From positions 20,917-84,916 of the forward strand of contig NZ_FMZA01000016.1 of the NCBI RefSeq assembly GCF_900102685.1: a DNA stretch of 64,000 nucleotides, read 5' to 3'. Shown here one piece after another: positions 43,310-54,795 of this stretch. Numbering within the stretch: position 1 is the first letter of the stretch; every line of letters begins with the position of its first letter. Under the pieces are notes generated by a model, which did no database searches, had not been told where the DNA came from, and saw only the letters and a list, made by a program, of their open reading frames with translations. This DNA comes from Melghirimyces thermohalophilus. Its GTDB lineage: Bacteria > Bacillota > Bacilli > Thermoactinomycetales > DSM-45169. Position numbers and translations under genes: made by a program.

Positions 43310-43750
43310 ATGAAACTTCATGAATTGAAACCGTCCAAAGGCTCCCGCAAGGCGCGGAAGCGCGTGGGTCGCGGCATCGCAGCCGGCCAAGGGAAAACGG
43401 CCGGTCGCGGCCACAAAGGTCAGAAGGCTCGCTCCGGCGGCGGAGTACGTCCCGGCTTTGAAGGGGGGCAAAACCCGATCTATCGGCGTCTGCCGAAGCG
43501 TGGTTTCAAAAACCCTACCCGCAAGGAATACGCTGTGGTCAACCTGGATACGTTGAACCGGTTTGAGGAAGGGACCGTCGTGACCCCTGACCTCCTGAAA
43601 AAGACGGGTGTAGTGAAAGATCTGAAAGACGGTTTGAAAGTGCTGGCCAACGGGGAGCTTAATGCGAAACTGACGGTGAAGGCCCACAAGTTTTCCCGGA
43701 GCGCGGAAGAGAAAATCGCGAACGCGGGAGGCACGACGGAGGTGCTCTGA
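43310..43750 (+). CDS. rplO: 50S ribosomal protein L15
   Basis: 146 aa from ATG at 43310 after [26 protein letters not shown] and the Gly-rich [21 protein letters not shown]. Its stop TGA shares an A with the secY ATG. Confidence 0.97.
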   Translation: MKLHELKPSKGSRKARKRVGRGIAAGQGKTAGRGHKGQKARSGGGVRPGFEGGQNPIYRRLPKRGFKNPTRKEYAVVNLDTLNRFEEGTVVTPDLLKKTGVVKDLKDGLKVLANGELNAKLTVKAHKFSRSAEEKIANAGGTTEVL

Positions 43751-45066
43751 TGCTTCAAACCGTGAGCAACATTTTCAAAGTGGAGGATCTTCGGCGCCGT
43801 ATCCTGTTCACTTTGGCGATGCTGGTGGTTTTTCGGATTGGCAGCTTTATTCCCGTCCCCAACACGAACAATGAAGCCTTAAAGGCGATTGCCGAAAATC
43901 AGGCTGGCGGCGGCGGGGTATTTGGGCTGATCAATACCTTTTCCGGCGGTGCGTTCCTTAACTTCTCCATCTTTGCCATGGGTATCATGCCTTACATTAC
44001 GGCATCGATTATCGTGCAGCTGTTGACGATGGATGTGATTCCTAAATTTGCCCAATGGGCAAAGGAAGGGGAAGTGGGGCGGCGCAAGCTGGCCAAGGTG
44101 ACCCGCTACGGGACGATCATCCTGGGGTTGATCCAGTCGATCGGTCTTACGATCGGTTTTGATCGGGCGGGCTCTCAGTTCGGGATGAACTTTATCGATA
44201 ATCCCAGCTTCGCCACCTACGTCCTGATCTCTCTCACCCTGACCGCAGGGACGGCCTTCCTGATGTGGTTAGGAGAGCAGATCACGGATAAAGGGATCGG
44301 CAACGGGATTTCCATTTTGATTTTCGCCGGGATTATTGCCGGGATTCCTCCAGCCGTGACCCAGATCTATGAAACACAGTTTGCCAATGCTGGCGACCAG
44401 ATGTTTCTCAACATCGTGAAGATCCTGATCATCTTGGTAGTATTGATCGCGATCGTGGCAGGAGTCATCTTCATCCAGCAAGGGGTTCGCAAGATTCCCG
44501 TTCAGTATGCTAAGCGTGTGGTCGGCCGCAAGATGTACGGCGGACAATCGACCCACATTCCGATGAAGGTGAACGCGGCCGGTGTGATCCCCGTGATCTT
44601 CGCTCTGTCCCTTTTGATTTTCCCACCGACGGTAGCCAGTTTCTGGCAAGGGAATGTGGTGGCTGACTGGATCATCAACAACTTCGGCTATGATAAACCG
44701 CTGGGTATGGTGATCTACGTCATTCTGATTATCGGGTTCACTTACTTCTACACCTTTGTGCAGATCAACCCGGTCCAATTGGCGGATCAGATGAAAAAGA
44801 ATGGCGGTTATATTCCGGGGATTCGTCCCGGTAAGAACACCTCCATCTTTTTGACCAAAATCATGAACCGGATCACCCTGGCCGGAGCGCTCTTCCTGGC
44901 TGCGGTATCGATCCTGCCGGTTTTCTTTACAACCCTTGCCGGTCTTCCGCAAAGCGTCCAGATCGGTGGGACCTCGCTTTTGATCGTGGTCGGGGTTGCG
45001 TTGGAAACCATGAAAAACATCGAGAGTCAACTCATCAAACGGCACTATAAAGGGTTTATGAAGTGA
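43750..45066 (+). CDS. secY: Preprotein translocase subunit SecY
   Basis: 438 aa polytopic membrane protein with about ten transmembrane segments. It forms the protein-conducting channel with SecE (16656-16877). FRIGSFIPVPN near the start, the QPGGGVFGL-like plug region GGGGVFGLINTFSGGAF, and YFYTFVQINPVQLADQMKKN. Confidence 0.97.
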   Translation: MLQTVSNIFKVEDLRRRILFTLAMLVVFRIGSFIPVPNTNNEALKAIAENQAGGGGVFGLINTFSGGAFLNFSIFAMGIMPYITASIIVQLLTMDVIPKFAQWAKEGEVGRRKLAKVTRYGTIILGLIQSIGLTIGFDRAGSQFGMNFIDNPSFATYVLISLTLTAGTAFLMWLGEQITDKGIGNGISILIFAGIIAGIPPAVTQIYETQFANAGDQMFLNIVKILIILVVLIAIVAGVIFIQQGVRKIPVQYAKRVVGRKMYGGQSTHIPMKVNAAGVIPVIFALSLLIFPPTVASFWQGNVVADWIINNFGYDKPLGMVIYVILIIGFTYFYTFVQINPVQLADQMKKNGGYIPGIRPGKNTSIFLTKIMNRITLAGALFLAAVSILPVFFTTLAGLPQSVQIGGTSLLIVVGVALETMKNIESQLIKRHYKGFMK

Positions 45067-45213
45067 TCGGGACCCCAGAGTCTTCTGGGATCATCCTTAC
45101 ACCGGACCCGAAGCTCAAACAGCCGAATACCGGTCCCGACAAGAACCACAGGAGCGCCATCGGTGTCGGATGGGTTGGACCGGGAGTCGGCTTCGAACCA
45201 CCGGGAGGGATGA

Positions 45214-46613
<1,400 letters not shown>

Positions 46614-46627
46614 AAAGGTGAAGGGTG

Positions 46628-46936
46628 ATGGATGTGACGGATGCCGAAAGACGGCCTCGACCGGGTCAGGTGGTACGTGTCCTGCGGGGTCGTGAGGCGG
46701 GGAGATATGCGGTCGTGATCGACGAAGATCCGCCTCACTTCGTTCTGTTGGTAGACGGAGATAAGCGGAAATTCGGCGATGCGAAAAAGAAAAATATCAA
46801 GCATATTCAGCCCACCAATTACATCGCCCGGGAAGTGACGGAGTCCTTGCAGAAGGAAGGACGTGTCAGCAACGCCAAAATACGCTACGTCCTAAACCAA
46901 TACCTGCTTCGGTTGGAGCAGAAAAAAGGAGAGTGA
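46628..46936 (+). CDS. KOW-domain RNA-binding protein (YbzG-like)
   Basis: About 102 aa. A KOW-type segment ([20 protein letters not shown]) is followed by a charged region ([15 protein letters not shown]) and a helical tail. It resembles the L14e/L6e/L27e-type small protein between map and infA in B. subtilis. Function unknown, probably ribosome-associated. The start among ATG 46628 and nearby GTGs is uncertain. Confidence 0.85.
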   Translation: MDVTDAERRPRPGQVVRVLRGREAGRYAVVIDEDPPHFVLLVDGDKRKFGDAKKKNIKHIQPTNYIAREVTESLQKEGRVSNAKIRYVLNQYLLRLEQKKGE

Positions 46937-46940
46937 GTCA

Positions 46941-47373
<433 letters not shown>

Positions 47374-47391
47374 GATAGGAGGTGCCCAACA

Positions 47392-47760
47392 TTGGCTCGT
47401 ATTTCAGGTATTGACCTTCCCCGCGACAAACGGGTGGAAGTGGCCTTGACCTACATCTACGGCATCGGTCGTTCCCTTTCTAAGCAAATCCTGAAGGAAA
47501 CGGGTGTCGACCCCCAGACGCGGGTTCGCGACCTGACGGAAGACGAGATCTCCAAACTCCGCGGGTATATCGATAAAAACCTGATGGTCGAAGGGGATTT
47601 GCGTCGGGATACCGCTCTGAACATCAAGCGTCTGATCGAAATCGGATCTTATCGGGGCATTCGGCATCGTCGCGGTCTGCCGGTTCGCGGCCAGCAGACC
47701 AAGACTAATGCTCGGACCCGTAAAGGTCCTCGTCGGACCGTTGCCAACAAGAAAAAATAA
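47392..47760 (+). CDS. rpsM: 30S ribosomal protein S13
   Basis: 122 aa from TTG at 47392 after AGGAGGTG ([19 protein letters not shown]). C-terminal [17 protein letters not shown] is diagnostic. Confidence 0.97.
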   Translation: MARISGIDLPRDKRVEVALTYIYGIGRSLSKQILKETGVDPQTRVRDLTEDEISKLRGYIDKNLMVEGDLRRDTALNIKRLIEIGSYRGIRHRRGLPVRGQQTKTNARTRKGPRRTVANKKK

Positions 47761-47780
47761 CGAGGTAAGGAGGGAGAAAT

Positions 47781-48185
47781 ATGGCTGCGAAAAAAAGGAC
47801 ATCAACCAACCAGCGCGTCAAGCGTCGTGCACGGAAAAATGTGGAAGCAGGTATGGTACACATTCGTTCCACTTTCAACAATACGATCGTTACCATTACC
47901 GACAAGCAGGGAAACACCGTGTCCTGGGCCAGCTCTGGGACCCTCGGATTCAAAGGTTCCCGCAAGAGCACGCCTTTTGCCGCTCAGATGGCAGCGGAAG
48001 CGGCTGCCAAACAGGCGATGGAACACGGGATGAAAAGCGTGGAAGTGACAGTGAAAGGACCGGGTGCGGGCCGCGAAGCGGCAATCCGTTCCCTCCAGGC
48101 GGCCGGGTTGGAGGTCAATCTCATCAAGGATGTTACCCCGATTCCGCACAACGGGTGCCGCCCGCCGAAGCGTCGCCGTGTCTGA
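47781..48185 (+). CDS. rpsK: 30S ribosomal protein S11
   Basis: 134 aa. [19 protein letters not shown] and [14 protein letters not shown] end. Platform protein. Confidence 0.97.
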   Translation: MAAKKRTSTNQRVKRRARKNVEAGMVHIRSTFNNTIVTITDKQGNTVSWASSGTLGFKGSRKSTPFAAQMAAEAAAKQAMEHGMKSVEVTVKGPGAGREAAIRSLQAAGLEVNLIKDVTPIPHNGCRPPKRRRV

Positions 48186-48198
48186 TGCGTGACGCGTG

Positions 48199-48228
48199 TT
48201 GATTCCGGGTCCAGGTTTGGTTTATACT
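48199..48228 (+). promoter_or_regulatory. Internal promoter upstream of rpoA
   Basis: TTGATT (48199-48204), 18-nt spacer, TATACT (48223-48228). A second TATAAT at 48243-48248 may be an alternative. The 190-nt gap to rpoA also holds an 11-bp direct repeat. Confidence 0.55.
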
Positions 48229-48251
48229 GGTAGAACTATGTGTATAATGGT

Positions 48252-48332
48252 ACTGGACAAATAGGATTCGATCCATTGATCGGCTGATTTCACACCGGGG
48301 CCACGCATAGCGAACACCCAGACTGGACAAAT
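48252..48332 (+). repeat. Direct repeat ACTGGACAAAT in the rpoA leader
   Basis: Two exact 11-nt copies, at 48252-48262 and 48322-48332, 70 nt apart, both upstream of the rpoA ribosome site. Confidence 0.6.
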
Positions 48333-48375
48333 GTCACCCGGAACGCGACGTTCTGAAGGAGGGTTTCAAAACCGT

Positions 48376-49320
48376 ATGATTGAAATCGAGAAGCCGAAAA
48401 TTGAAACCGTGGAGCTCAGTGACGACGGCAAATACGGGAAATTTGTCGTGGAACCCTTGGAACGTGGATACGGCACCACCCTTGGCAACTCGCTCCGGCG
48501 CATCCTGTTGTCCTCACTACCCGGTGCGGCTGTGACTTCCATCCAGATCGAGGGGGTATTACACGAGTTTTCCACGATTCCCGGTGTGGTTGAAGATGTG
48601 ACTGAGATCGTCTTGAATCTCAAACACTTGGCTCTAAAGATTCATTCCGAGGAAGAAAAAGTGTTGGAGATTGATGTGGAAGGCGGCGGTGAAGTGAAGG
48701 CCGGTGATATCCGGGCTGACTCGGATGTGGACATCCTCAACCCGGAACTCCATGTGGCTACCCTTGCCGATGACGCCCGTCTCCACGTGCGCATGACCGC
48801 CAACCGTGGCCGGGGATATGTACCGGCGGAACGCAATAAACGGGAGGAACAGACCATCGGTGTGATTCCGATGGACTCGATCTATACTCCCATCGAACGT
48901 GTCAACTACCAGGTGGAGAACACTCGGGTTGGCCAAGTGACCAACTATGATAAATTGACGATGGAAGTCTGGACGGATGGAAGTCTCCGTCCCGATGAGT
49001 CTGTCAGCCTTGGCGCCAAGATCATGACAGAACACCTGATGCTCTTCGTCGGTCTCACAGAAGAAGCCAAAGATGCCGAGATCATGGTGGAAAAAGAAGA
49101 AGACAAGAAAGAAAAAGTGATGGAGATGACCATCGAAGAGTTGGATCTGTCGGTCCGGTCCTATAACTGCCTCAAGCGAGCGGGAATCAACACCGTCCAA
49201 GAGCTGACGCAAAAAACGGAAGAAGATATGATGAAAGTGCGCAACCTAGGTCGCAAATCGCTGGAAGAAGTGCAGGAGAAGCTGGGAGAGTTGGGACTCT
49301 CCCTGCGCAGCGATGACTGA
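48376..49320 (+). CDS. rpoA: RNA polymerase alpha subunit
   Basis: 314 aa from ATG at 48376, 12 nt after AAGGAGGG. N-terminal dimerisation domain ([20 protein letters not shown]), flexible acidic linker (KEEDKKEK), C-terminal domain for UP elements and activators ([26 protein letters not shown]). Confidence 0.97.
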   Translation: MIEIEKPKIETVELSDDGKYGKFVVEPLERGYGTTLGNSLRRILLSSLPGAAVTSIQIEGVLHEFSTIPGVVEDVTEIVLNLKHLALKIHSEEEKVLEIDVEGGGEVKAGDIRADSDVDILNPELHVATLADDARLHVRMTANRGRGYVPAERNKREEQTIGVIPMDSIYTPIERVNYQVENTRVGQVTNYDKLTMEVWTDGSLRPDESVSLGAKIMTEHLMLFVGLTEEAKDAEIMVEKEEDKKEKVMEMTIEELDLSVRSYNCLKRAGINTVQELTQKTEEDMMKVRNLGRKSLEEVQEKLGELGLSLRSDD

Positions 49321-49352
49321 CTGGCTACTCTTTTACAAGGGAGGGGAAATCC

Positions 49353-49739
49353 ATGGCACAATCCAAACTGGGTCGCAAGACCTCTGCACGGAAAGCTTTG
49401 TTCAGGGACCTCGTGACCGATCTGATCATTCACGAGCGGATTAAAACCACAGCTGCCCGGGCCAAAGAGGTTCGCTCCATCGCCGACAAGATGATCACTC
49501 TGGCCAAACAGGGGGATCTCCATGCCCGCCGTCAAGCAGCCGCCTTTGTTCGCACCAACCGTTCCCGTACCGAACAAGCAGGGGACAATGTCAACCATGA
49601 GTCTGTCGACGCGGTGAAGAAGCTGTTTGAGGAAGTGGGTCCCCGCTACGAAGAGCGAAACGGCGGTTACACCCGCATTATCAAGATCGGCCCCCGCCGC
49701 GGCGATGCTACGGAAATGGTTTATCTGGAGCTGGTGTGA
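49353..49739 (+). CDS. rplQ: 50S ribosomal protein L17
   Basis: 128 aa. [20 protein letters not shown] start and the [24 protein letters not shown] end. Tunnel-exit protein and last gene of the alpha operon. Confidence 0.97.
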   Translation: MAQSKLGRKTSARKALFRDLVTDLIIHERIKTTAARAKEVRSIADKMITLAKQGDLHARRQAAAFVRTNRSRTEQAGDNVNHESVDAVKKLFEEVGPRYEERNGGYTRIIKIGPRRGDATEMVYLELV

Positions 49740-49765
49740 GGCAAAGGTTTTTGCATCAAAGGGAG

Positions 49766-49805
49766 AGGGCAGGACGTGATTGTCCTGAAATCTGCCCTTT
49801 TTCTT
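49766..49805 (+). terminator. Intrinsic terminator after rplQ
   Basis: AGGGCA (49766-49771) pairs with TGCCCT (49793-49798) around an inner GGAC/GTCC hairpin, followed by TTTTCTTT. Confidence 0.7.
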
Positions 49806-49848
49806 TATGGAGGAAATACTGGATCCGGCTGAAAGCGGAGTGGATGGG

Positions 49849-50700
49849 ATGGAACCGATCATACGGCTTGACGGAGCAGGATTCCGGTATGATCATCTTC
49901 AGGAAAGACCAGAAGCAGAGTGGGCGCTGCGCGGGGTCCATCTCCAAGTGGGCTCTGGGGAGTATATAGCGGTGATGGGGCCGAATGGTTCCGGAAAGTC
50001 AACCTTAGCGAAGCTGTTGAACGGCCTTCTCCTACCGAGTGAGGGTAAGGTGTGGGTGGGTGGTCTGGATACCGGTTTGGAAAAGAACCATCCGCTCATT
50101 CGCCAAAAAGTGGGGATGGTTTTTCAAAATCCGGACAATCAGATCGTGGGCACCACGGTGAAGGATGATGTGGCCTTCGGCATGGAAAACCTAGGCGTTC
50201 CCCGCCAAGAAATGTTGAAGCGGATCGATCAGGTTCTCCAGCAAGTCGGACTGAGGGGACGGGAGGCCTCATCTCCCCACCATCTGTCGGGAGGACAGAA
50301 ACAACGGTTGGCGATCGCCGGTGTGATGGCGATGCGGCCCGAGGTGATCATCTTTGATGAAGCCACCTCTATGCTGGATCCCGGCGGGAGACGAGAAGTG
50401 CTGGATGCGATCACTGAGTTGCATCGCCAGGGAACCACCGTGATCCATATCACTCACTCGGTAAAGGAAGCCTTCCAGGCGGAACGGGTGGTAGTGATGG
50501 CCGATGGCCGGATCGAGTGGTCCGGTGCACCTCACGAGCTGTTTCACCGCCGGGAGAAGCTCACCCGTTGGTCGCTAGAGGTTCCGCTGCCGTTAGAACT
50601 GAAAGAGCGTCTACGGCGCCGCGGCCTTCCCATCCGGCACGAGATCACCGGAACTGAAGAGCTGGTGGAATCGCTATGGAAATTGTTATCCAGGGATTGA
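49849..50700 (+). CDS. ecfA1: ECF transporter ATP-binding protein EcfA1
   Basis: ATPase of the shared energy-coupling module that drives vitamin and metal uptake with separate S components. The start is uncertain. ATG at 49849 (MEPIIRLDGAGFRYDH) follows GCGGAG by 8 nt, giving 283 aa. An in-frame ATG at 49807 abuts the terminator T-run and lacks a ribosome site. Walker A GPNGSGKST, Q-loop FQNPDNQ, signature LSGGQKQR, Walker B VIIFDEATSMLD. Overlaps ecfA2. Confidence 0.93.
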   Translation: MEPIIRLDGAGFRYDHLQERPEAEWALRGVHLQVGSGEYIAVMGPNGSGKSTLAKLLNGLLLPSEGKVWVGGLDTGLEKNHPLIRQKVGMVFQNPDNQIVGTTVKDDVAFGMENLGVPRQEMLKRIDQVLQQVGLRGREASSPHHLSGGQKQRLAIAGVMAMRPEVIIFDEATSMLDPGGRREVLDAITELHRQGTTVIHITHSVKEAFQAERVVVMADGRIEWSGAPHELFHRREKLTRWSLEVPLPLELKERLRRRGLPIRHEITGTEELVESLWKLLSRD

Positions 50701-51518
50701 CCTATCGCTATATGGCGGGTACCCCCTATGAACGATGTGCCCTGGCCGATGTGGATTGGACCATTCCCTCGGGCTCTTTTGTCGCTATTATCGGAGGCAC
50801 CGGCTCCGGCAAAACCACACTGATTCAAATGATCGCCGGGTTGATGACCCCTACCCGGGGTCATGTTTTGATCGGTGGCATAGATGACTTTTCCAGGTTG
50901 CGAGGCCGGGTGGGAGTGGTTTTTCAATATCCGGAACATCAGCTGTTTGAAGAGACTGTGGCTAAAGATATTGCCTATGGACCGCTCAACCTCGGCCTCA
51001 GCCAGGAAGAAGTGAACTACCGGGTGGAACAAGCGATGGGCTGGGTCGGCTTGCCTCGGGAACTGGCCTCCCGTTCCCCCTTTCATCTCAGCGGAGGACA
51101 GATGCGACGGGTGGCGATTGCTGGGGTGCTATCGATGCAGCCGGAAGTGTTAGTACTGGACGAGCCGACGGCAGGTCTGGATCCCGCTGGGCAGCGGGAA
51201 TTGATGGAACGGATGTACACCCTGCACCGGGAGCGGAGCATGACGGTGATTCTGGTTTCTCACAATATGGAAGAGGCGGCCACCTACGCAGAGCGGGTAC
51301 TCGTATTGTATCAGGGACGGAAAGTGGCGGAAGGACAACCTGTGGATATCTTTTCCCGCCATCGATCCCTTAAGGAGTGGGGTCTGGAAGCACCGGAGGC
51401 GCCCCGGCTGGCGGATCGCCTCAACCGCCGCCTGGATCCGCCCCTACCTGACGGGTTGATGACAGTGGATGACCTGGAAGAAGCGATTCTGGCCCGCTGG
51501 GAGGGGCGACCCCGGTGA
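50676..51518 (+). CDS. ecfA2: ECF transporter ATP-binding protein EcfA2
   Basis: 280 aa. Walker A GGTGSGKTT, Q-loop FQYPEHQLFEE, signature LSGGQMRR, Walker B VLVLDEPTAGLD. Forms a heterodimer with EcfA1. Overlaps both neighbours, so the three genes are translationally coupled. Confidence 0.96.
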   Translation: MEIVIQGLTYRYMAGTPYERCALADVDWTIPSGSFVAIIGGTGSGKTTLIQMIAGLMTPTRGHVLIGGIDDFSRLRGRVGVVFQYPEHQLFEETVAKDIAYGPLNLGLSQEEVNYRVEQAMGWVGLPRELASRSPFHLSGGQMRRVAIAGVLSMQPEVLVLDEPTAGLDPAGQRELMERMYTLHRERSMTVILVSHNMEEAATYAERVLVLYQGRKVAEGQPVDIFSRHRSLKEWGLEAPEAPRLADRLNRRLDPPLPDGLMTVDDLEEAILARWEGRPR

Positions 51519-52318
51519 GCAGATTGAATCATCCGGTGATCGGTCAGTACATTCCCGCTGATTCTTTTTTGCATCGGTTAGACCCGAGGGCGAAACTGGT
51601 GTTTGTTTTCGTCTTTATGATGATCGTTTTTCTCGCTAAGAATGCGGCCGGTTACAGTCTATTGGTGGGGGTGGCCCTGTCGGGGGTACTGCTGTCACGC
51701 ATTCCGCTCCCGATGATCTTACGAGGCATCAAACCGGTATTGTATTTGATCATCTTAACCGCTTTGCTCCATCTGGGGATGACTCGAGGCGGGGATGTAT
51801 GGTGGGAGTTGGGGCCCATTACCGTGTATGAGCAAGGTGTCGTGCAGGCGACCGTCATTTCCCTTCGCTTTCTGATCCTGGTGCTGATGGGGACGTTGTT
51901 GACACTGACCACTTCCCCCATGGAGCTGACCGACGGATTAGAACGACTCCTGTGCCCGCTAACCCGCGTCGGTGTGCCCGCTCAGGATCTGGCGCTGATG
52001 ATGTCGATCGCGCTGCGGTTTATTCCTACGCTGTGGGAAGAGATGGATAAGATCATGATGGCCCAGCGGGCGCGGGGGGCTGACTTTGACAGCGGCCATC
52101 TGTTGCGACGGGTCAAAAGTTACATCCCCGTTCTGATTCCCTTGTTTATCTCTGCATTTCGACGGGCGGAAGAGCTGGCATTGGCCATGGAGGCCCGAGG
52201 ATATCGAGGGGGGAAAGGGCGGACCCGGATACGGGAGCTCCGCTGGAAAAAGGAGGACACCATCCTGCTCGTGGTATTAGCAGTCCTGTCGATCAGCCTC
52301 TGGTGGCTGCGCGGTTAG
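51515..52318 (+). CDS. ecfT: ECF transporter transmembrane protein EcfT
   Basis: 267 aa from a GTG start. Hydrophobic N-terminal and central segments. The two coupling-helix Ala-Arg-Gly motifs (MAQRARGADF and LAMEARGYRG) dock onto the ATPases. DSFLHRLDPRAKL near the start is diagnostic. No S component is seen nearby, consistent with a group II shared module. Confidence 0.95.
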   Translation: MSRLNHPVIGQYIPADSFLHRLDPRAKLVFVFVFMMIVFLAKNAAGYSLLVGVALSGVLLSRIPLPMILRGIKPVLYLIILTALLHLGMTRGGDVWWELGPITVYEQGVVQATVISLRFLILVLMGTLLTLTTSPMELTDGLERLLCPLTRVGVPAQDLALMMSIALRFIPTLWEEMDKIMMAQRARGADFDSGHLLRRVKSYIPVLIPLFISAFRRAEELALAMEARGYRGGKGRTRIRELRWKKEDTILLVVLAVLSISLWWLRG

Positions 52319-52340
52319 GGAGAAAGGGGGAGGCCAAGCG

Positions 52341-53096
52341 GTGATTAAGTTTAAAATGGTTATCGCCTATGACGGGACGGATTTTGCCGGTTTTCAGCGG
52401 CAACCGGGTCAGCGGACGGTGCAAGGGGTCTTGGAAGAGACCCTCACCCGCATTACTCGCCGTCCGGTGGCGGTGACCGGGGCGGGTCGAACCGACGCTG
52501 GGGTTCATGCCCTGGGACAGGTCACCCATTTTGAGAGTGACTGCCCGATCCCTTTCAACCGCTGGGTACGGGTGGTAAACGACGGCCTCCCACGGGATTT
52601 GCAAGCAAAAAAAGTGGAACCGGCGGCCCCCGGGTTTCACGCACGAAAAGATGCCTATTGGAAACGGTATCGGTATACCCTGGATACAAACCGGGTTCCG
52701 AACCTCTTTTGCCGCCGCTTTCGCACTCCTTTTCCCCGCCGGCTGGAGCTGAATCCCATGCGACAAGCTGCTCGTTATTTGGTGGGAACCCATGATTTCA
52801 CATCTCTATCGGCAGCCCGGGCCCAAGTAGAGCATCGGGTGCGCACTCTATATCACTGCGACGTGTCGGAGGATGAACCAGGGATTTTCACCATTCAGGT
52901 GGTGGGAGATGGTTTTCTTTATCATATGGTCCGCATTTTAGCGGGGACCCTGGTGGAGGTGGGGCTGGGCAAGCGTCCGCCCGATGATATACCCCGCATC
53001 CTGTCGGCAAAAGACCGGTCGGTGGCCGGTAAAACCTTGCCTCCCGATGGGTTGGTGATGATGGAAGTGGGTTATACCCCCTGGCAGGGAATGTGA
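52341..53096 (+). CDS. truA: tRNA pseudouridine(38-40) synthase
   Basis: 251 aa from GTG at 52341 after AAAGGGGGAG. Catalytic Asp in GAGRTDAGVHALGQV, and DFTSLSAA. Same position as in B. subtilis, after ecfT. Confidence 0.96.
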   Translation: MIKFKMVIAYDGTDFAGFQRQPGQRTVQGVLEETLTRITRRPVAVTGAGRTDAGVHALGQVTHFESDCPIPFNRWVRVVNDGLPRDLQAKKVEPAAPGFHARKDAYWKRYRYTLDTNRVPNLFCRRFRTPFPRRLELNPMRQAARYLVGTHDFTSLSAARAQVEHRVRTLYHCDVSEDEPGIFTIQVVGDGFLYHMVRILAGTLVEVGLGKRPPDDIPRILSAKDRSVAGKTLPPDGLVMMEVGYTPWQGM

Positions 53097-53109
53097 GCCT
53101 TTTCCTTTC

Positions 53110-53138
53110 TTGACTTCCCTTCCTCGTTGGTGTAATAT
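53110..53138 (+). promoter_or_regulatory. Sigma-A promoter of rplM-rpsI
   Basis: TTGACT (53110-53115), 17-nt spacer, TAATAT (53133-53138). Confidence 0.8.
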
Positions 53139-53144
53139 GATCGT

Positions 53145-53264
53145 TGGTATTTTTCCATCTTGCCCCGGTGGGAAAATCTTTGTTCGGCGCACTCTGGTGA
53201 GAACGCAACGGGTAACGCCCATACTTGATATATTTTTTGTCTGTTGAGAGAAGGAGGGAATGAG
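53145..53264 (+). promoter_or_regulatory. Probable ribosomal protein L13 leader
   Basis: 120-nt leader between the promoter and rplM. It contains CAACGGGTAACGCCCATAC, a segment I associate with the L13 leader family of Bacillota, thought to bind L13 for autoregulation. The assignment needs a covariance-model search. Confidence 0.6.
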
Positions 53265-53702
53265 ATGCGTACCACATTTATGGCTAAACCGAACCAAGTG
53301 GAACGGAACTGGTATGTGGTTGACGCCGCGGATCTGCCGTTGGGCCGTCTGGCCACCGAAGTGGCGACTGTGCTGACCGGGAAGCATAAGCCCGAGTACA
53401 CCCCCCACGTCGACACCGGCGATTACGTTGTCGTCATCAACGCTTCCAAAGTTCACCTGACCGGTAAAAAACCGGCCAAGAAAATGTATTACCGCCATAC
53501 CGGCTATCCTGGCGGGATTCGTTCTATCTCCGCCGGCGAGCTGCGGGAGAAAAATCCGGAACGCATGATTGAGCTGGCTGTCAAAGGCATGCTGCCGAAA
53601 AACACCTTGGGACGCAAGCAGCTGAAAAAGCTGAAGGTGTACGCCGGTGCGGAACATCCTCATGAAGCACAACAACCCAAGCAATGGGAAGTACGCCGTT
53701 AA
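53265..53702 (+). CDS. rplM: 50S ribosomal protein L13
   Basis: 145 aa from ATG at 53265 after [31 protein letters not shown] and [18 protein letters not shown] are diagnostic. Confidence 0.97.
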   Translation: MRTTFMAKPNQVERNWYVVDAADLPLGRLATEVATVLTGKHKPEYTPHVDTGDYVVVINASKVHLTGKKPAKKMYYRHTGYPGGIRSISAGELREKNPERMIELAVKGMLPKNTLGRKQLKKLKVYAGAEHPHEAQQPKQWEVRR

Positions 53703-53721
53703 GTAAAGGAGGGAACTGATC

Positions 53722-54114
53722 GTGGCACAAGTCCAATTTTATGGTACCGGCCGCCGCAAAGAGTCTGTGGCACGTGTCCGCTTGGTGCCTGGCGATGGGC
53801 GCATCGTTATCAACGGCCGTGAGATGGATGACTACTTCGGCCTGGAAACCCTGAAAGCCATCGTGAAACAGCCGTTGGTGCTGACGGATACCACCAACCG
53901 CTATGACGTTTTGGTCAACGTGGACGGAGGCGGCTTTACCGGTCAAGCCGGCGCTATTCGTCATGGGATTTCCAGGGCCCTTCTCAAAGTGGATCCGGAA
54001 CTTCGTCCGACTCTGAAAAAAGCCGGCTTCCTTACCCGTGACCCGCGGATGAAAGAACGGAAGAAATACGGTCTCAAAAAGGCCCGCCGTGCGCCGCAAT
54101 TCTCCAAGCGGTAA
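53722..54114 (+). CDS. rpsI: 30S ribosomal protein S9
   Basis: 130 aa from [19 protein letters not shown] start and [17 protein letters not shown] tail that reaches the P site. Confidence 0.97.
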   Translation: MAQVQFYGTGRRKESVARVRLVPGDGRIVINGREMDDYFGLETLKAIVKQPLVLTDTTNRYDVLVNVDGGGFTGQAGAIRHGISRALLKVDPELRPTLKKAGFLTRDPRMKERKKYGLKKARRAPQFSKR

Positions 54115-54129
54115 CATCATCGTTCTCCA

Positions 54130-54152
54130 CCCCGCCAAAGGCGGGGTTTTTT
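54130..54152 (+). terminator. Intrinsic terminator after rpsI
   Basis: CCCCGCC-AAA-GGCGGGG (54130-54146) followed by six Ts. Confidence 0.92.
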
Positions 54153-54173
54153 ATGGACTTTTTCTGTCGTTTA

Positions 54174-54206
54174 TTGACAACTGCTGCCTGATTTTAGCCA
54201 TAGTAT
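54174..54206 (+). promoter_or_regulatory. Weak promoter candidate before ybaK-cwlD
   Basis: TTGACA (54174-54179) with a CATAGTAT box (54199-54206), spacer about 19 nt. CATAGTAT also resembles a sporulation sigma-E/G -10, which would fit cwlD, but no matching -35 is clear. Confidence 0.3.
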
Positions 54207-54263
54207 CTCCCCCTGCCTCCGGTAACACTATGGGTACTTCAAAGCAGGCAGGAGGGTTGCAAG

Positions 54264-54728
54264 GTGGGTAAAGTGGTTTGGTTGGAAGCTTGGCGTCTAA
54301 CCCGTATGGAAAAATTGAGACAGGAAGCTTTGTCTGGCTTTCCTTGGGGCAAGCTGTCGCAGATGGTGGATACCATTCTGGAGCCGACCTTGCGTAACCT
54401 GAATCCCGGGCAACGACTCGCCGTGGACGAAGCCGTATATCGGATTGCCTTTGAGGCTTACGTATGCGGCATGGAGTCGAGCCGCCGGGGAGAGCTGGAA
54501 TGCCCTCCGGAACGGCCAAGCCAAGAACGCCGCCGATGGGGCCAACGCGTATTTGGCTACGGGGGCAGCCGTCTGATTGGACAGATTGCCGAGGATCTCA
54601 ACCTCTTCCGGCAGATGGACGAATGGACCATTCAATCCGTCATGTATTTTTTCGAAGAAGTGACCGCCTTGTGGTTTATGCACGGGGTGGACTACGGAAT
54701 TCGGTTACGCAAACGTCGTTTCCTCTGA
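54264..54728 (+). CDS. YbaK-like DUF2521 protein
   Basis: 154 aa from GTG at 54264, 7 nt after GGAGGG. Soluble, mostly helical, with aromatic motifs (GKVVWLEAWRL, WTIQSVMYFFEEVTALWF). It matches B. subtilis ybaK by position (rpsI, [ybaJ], ybaK, cwlD), length and general pattern. Function unknown. Directly upstream of cwlD and probably co-transcribed during sporulation. Confidence 0.75.
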   Translation: MGKVVWLEAWRLTRMEKLRQEALSGFPWGKLSQMVDTILEPTLRNLNPGQRLAVDEAVYRIAFEAYVCGMESSRRGELECPPERPSQERRRWGQRVFGYGGSRLIGQIAEDLNLFRQMDEWTIQSVMYFFEEVTALWFMHGVDYGIRLRKRRFL

Positions 54729-54795
54729 CATTCATATCGGTCGACTCGTCCCATATACATGAAAGAAGACGGGGAAACCCAAGGGGGGAAGACGG

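Noticed and set aside
49807..49848. Longer EcfA1 start at ATG 49807
   Set aside because: It abuts the T-run of the rplQ terminator and has no ribosome site; the extra 14 residues do not look like EcfA1. The choice remains uncertain.
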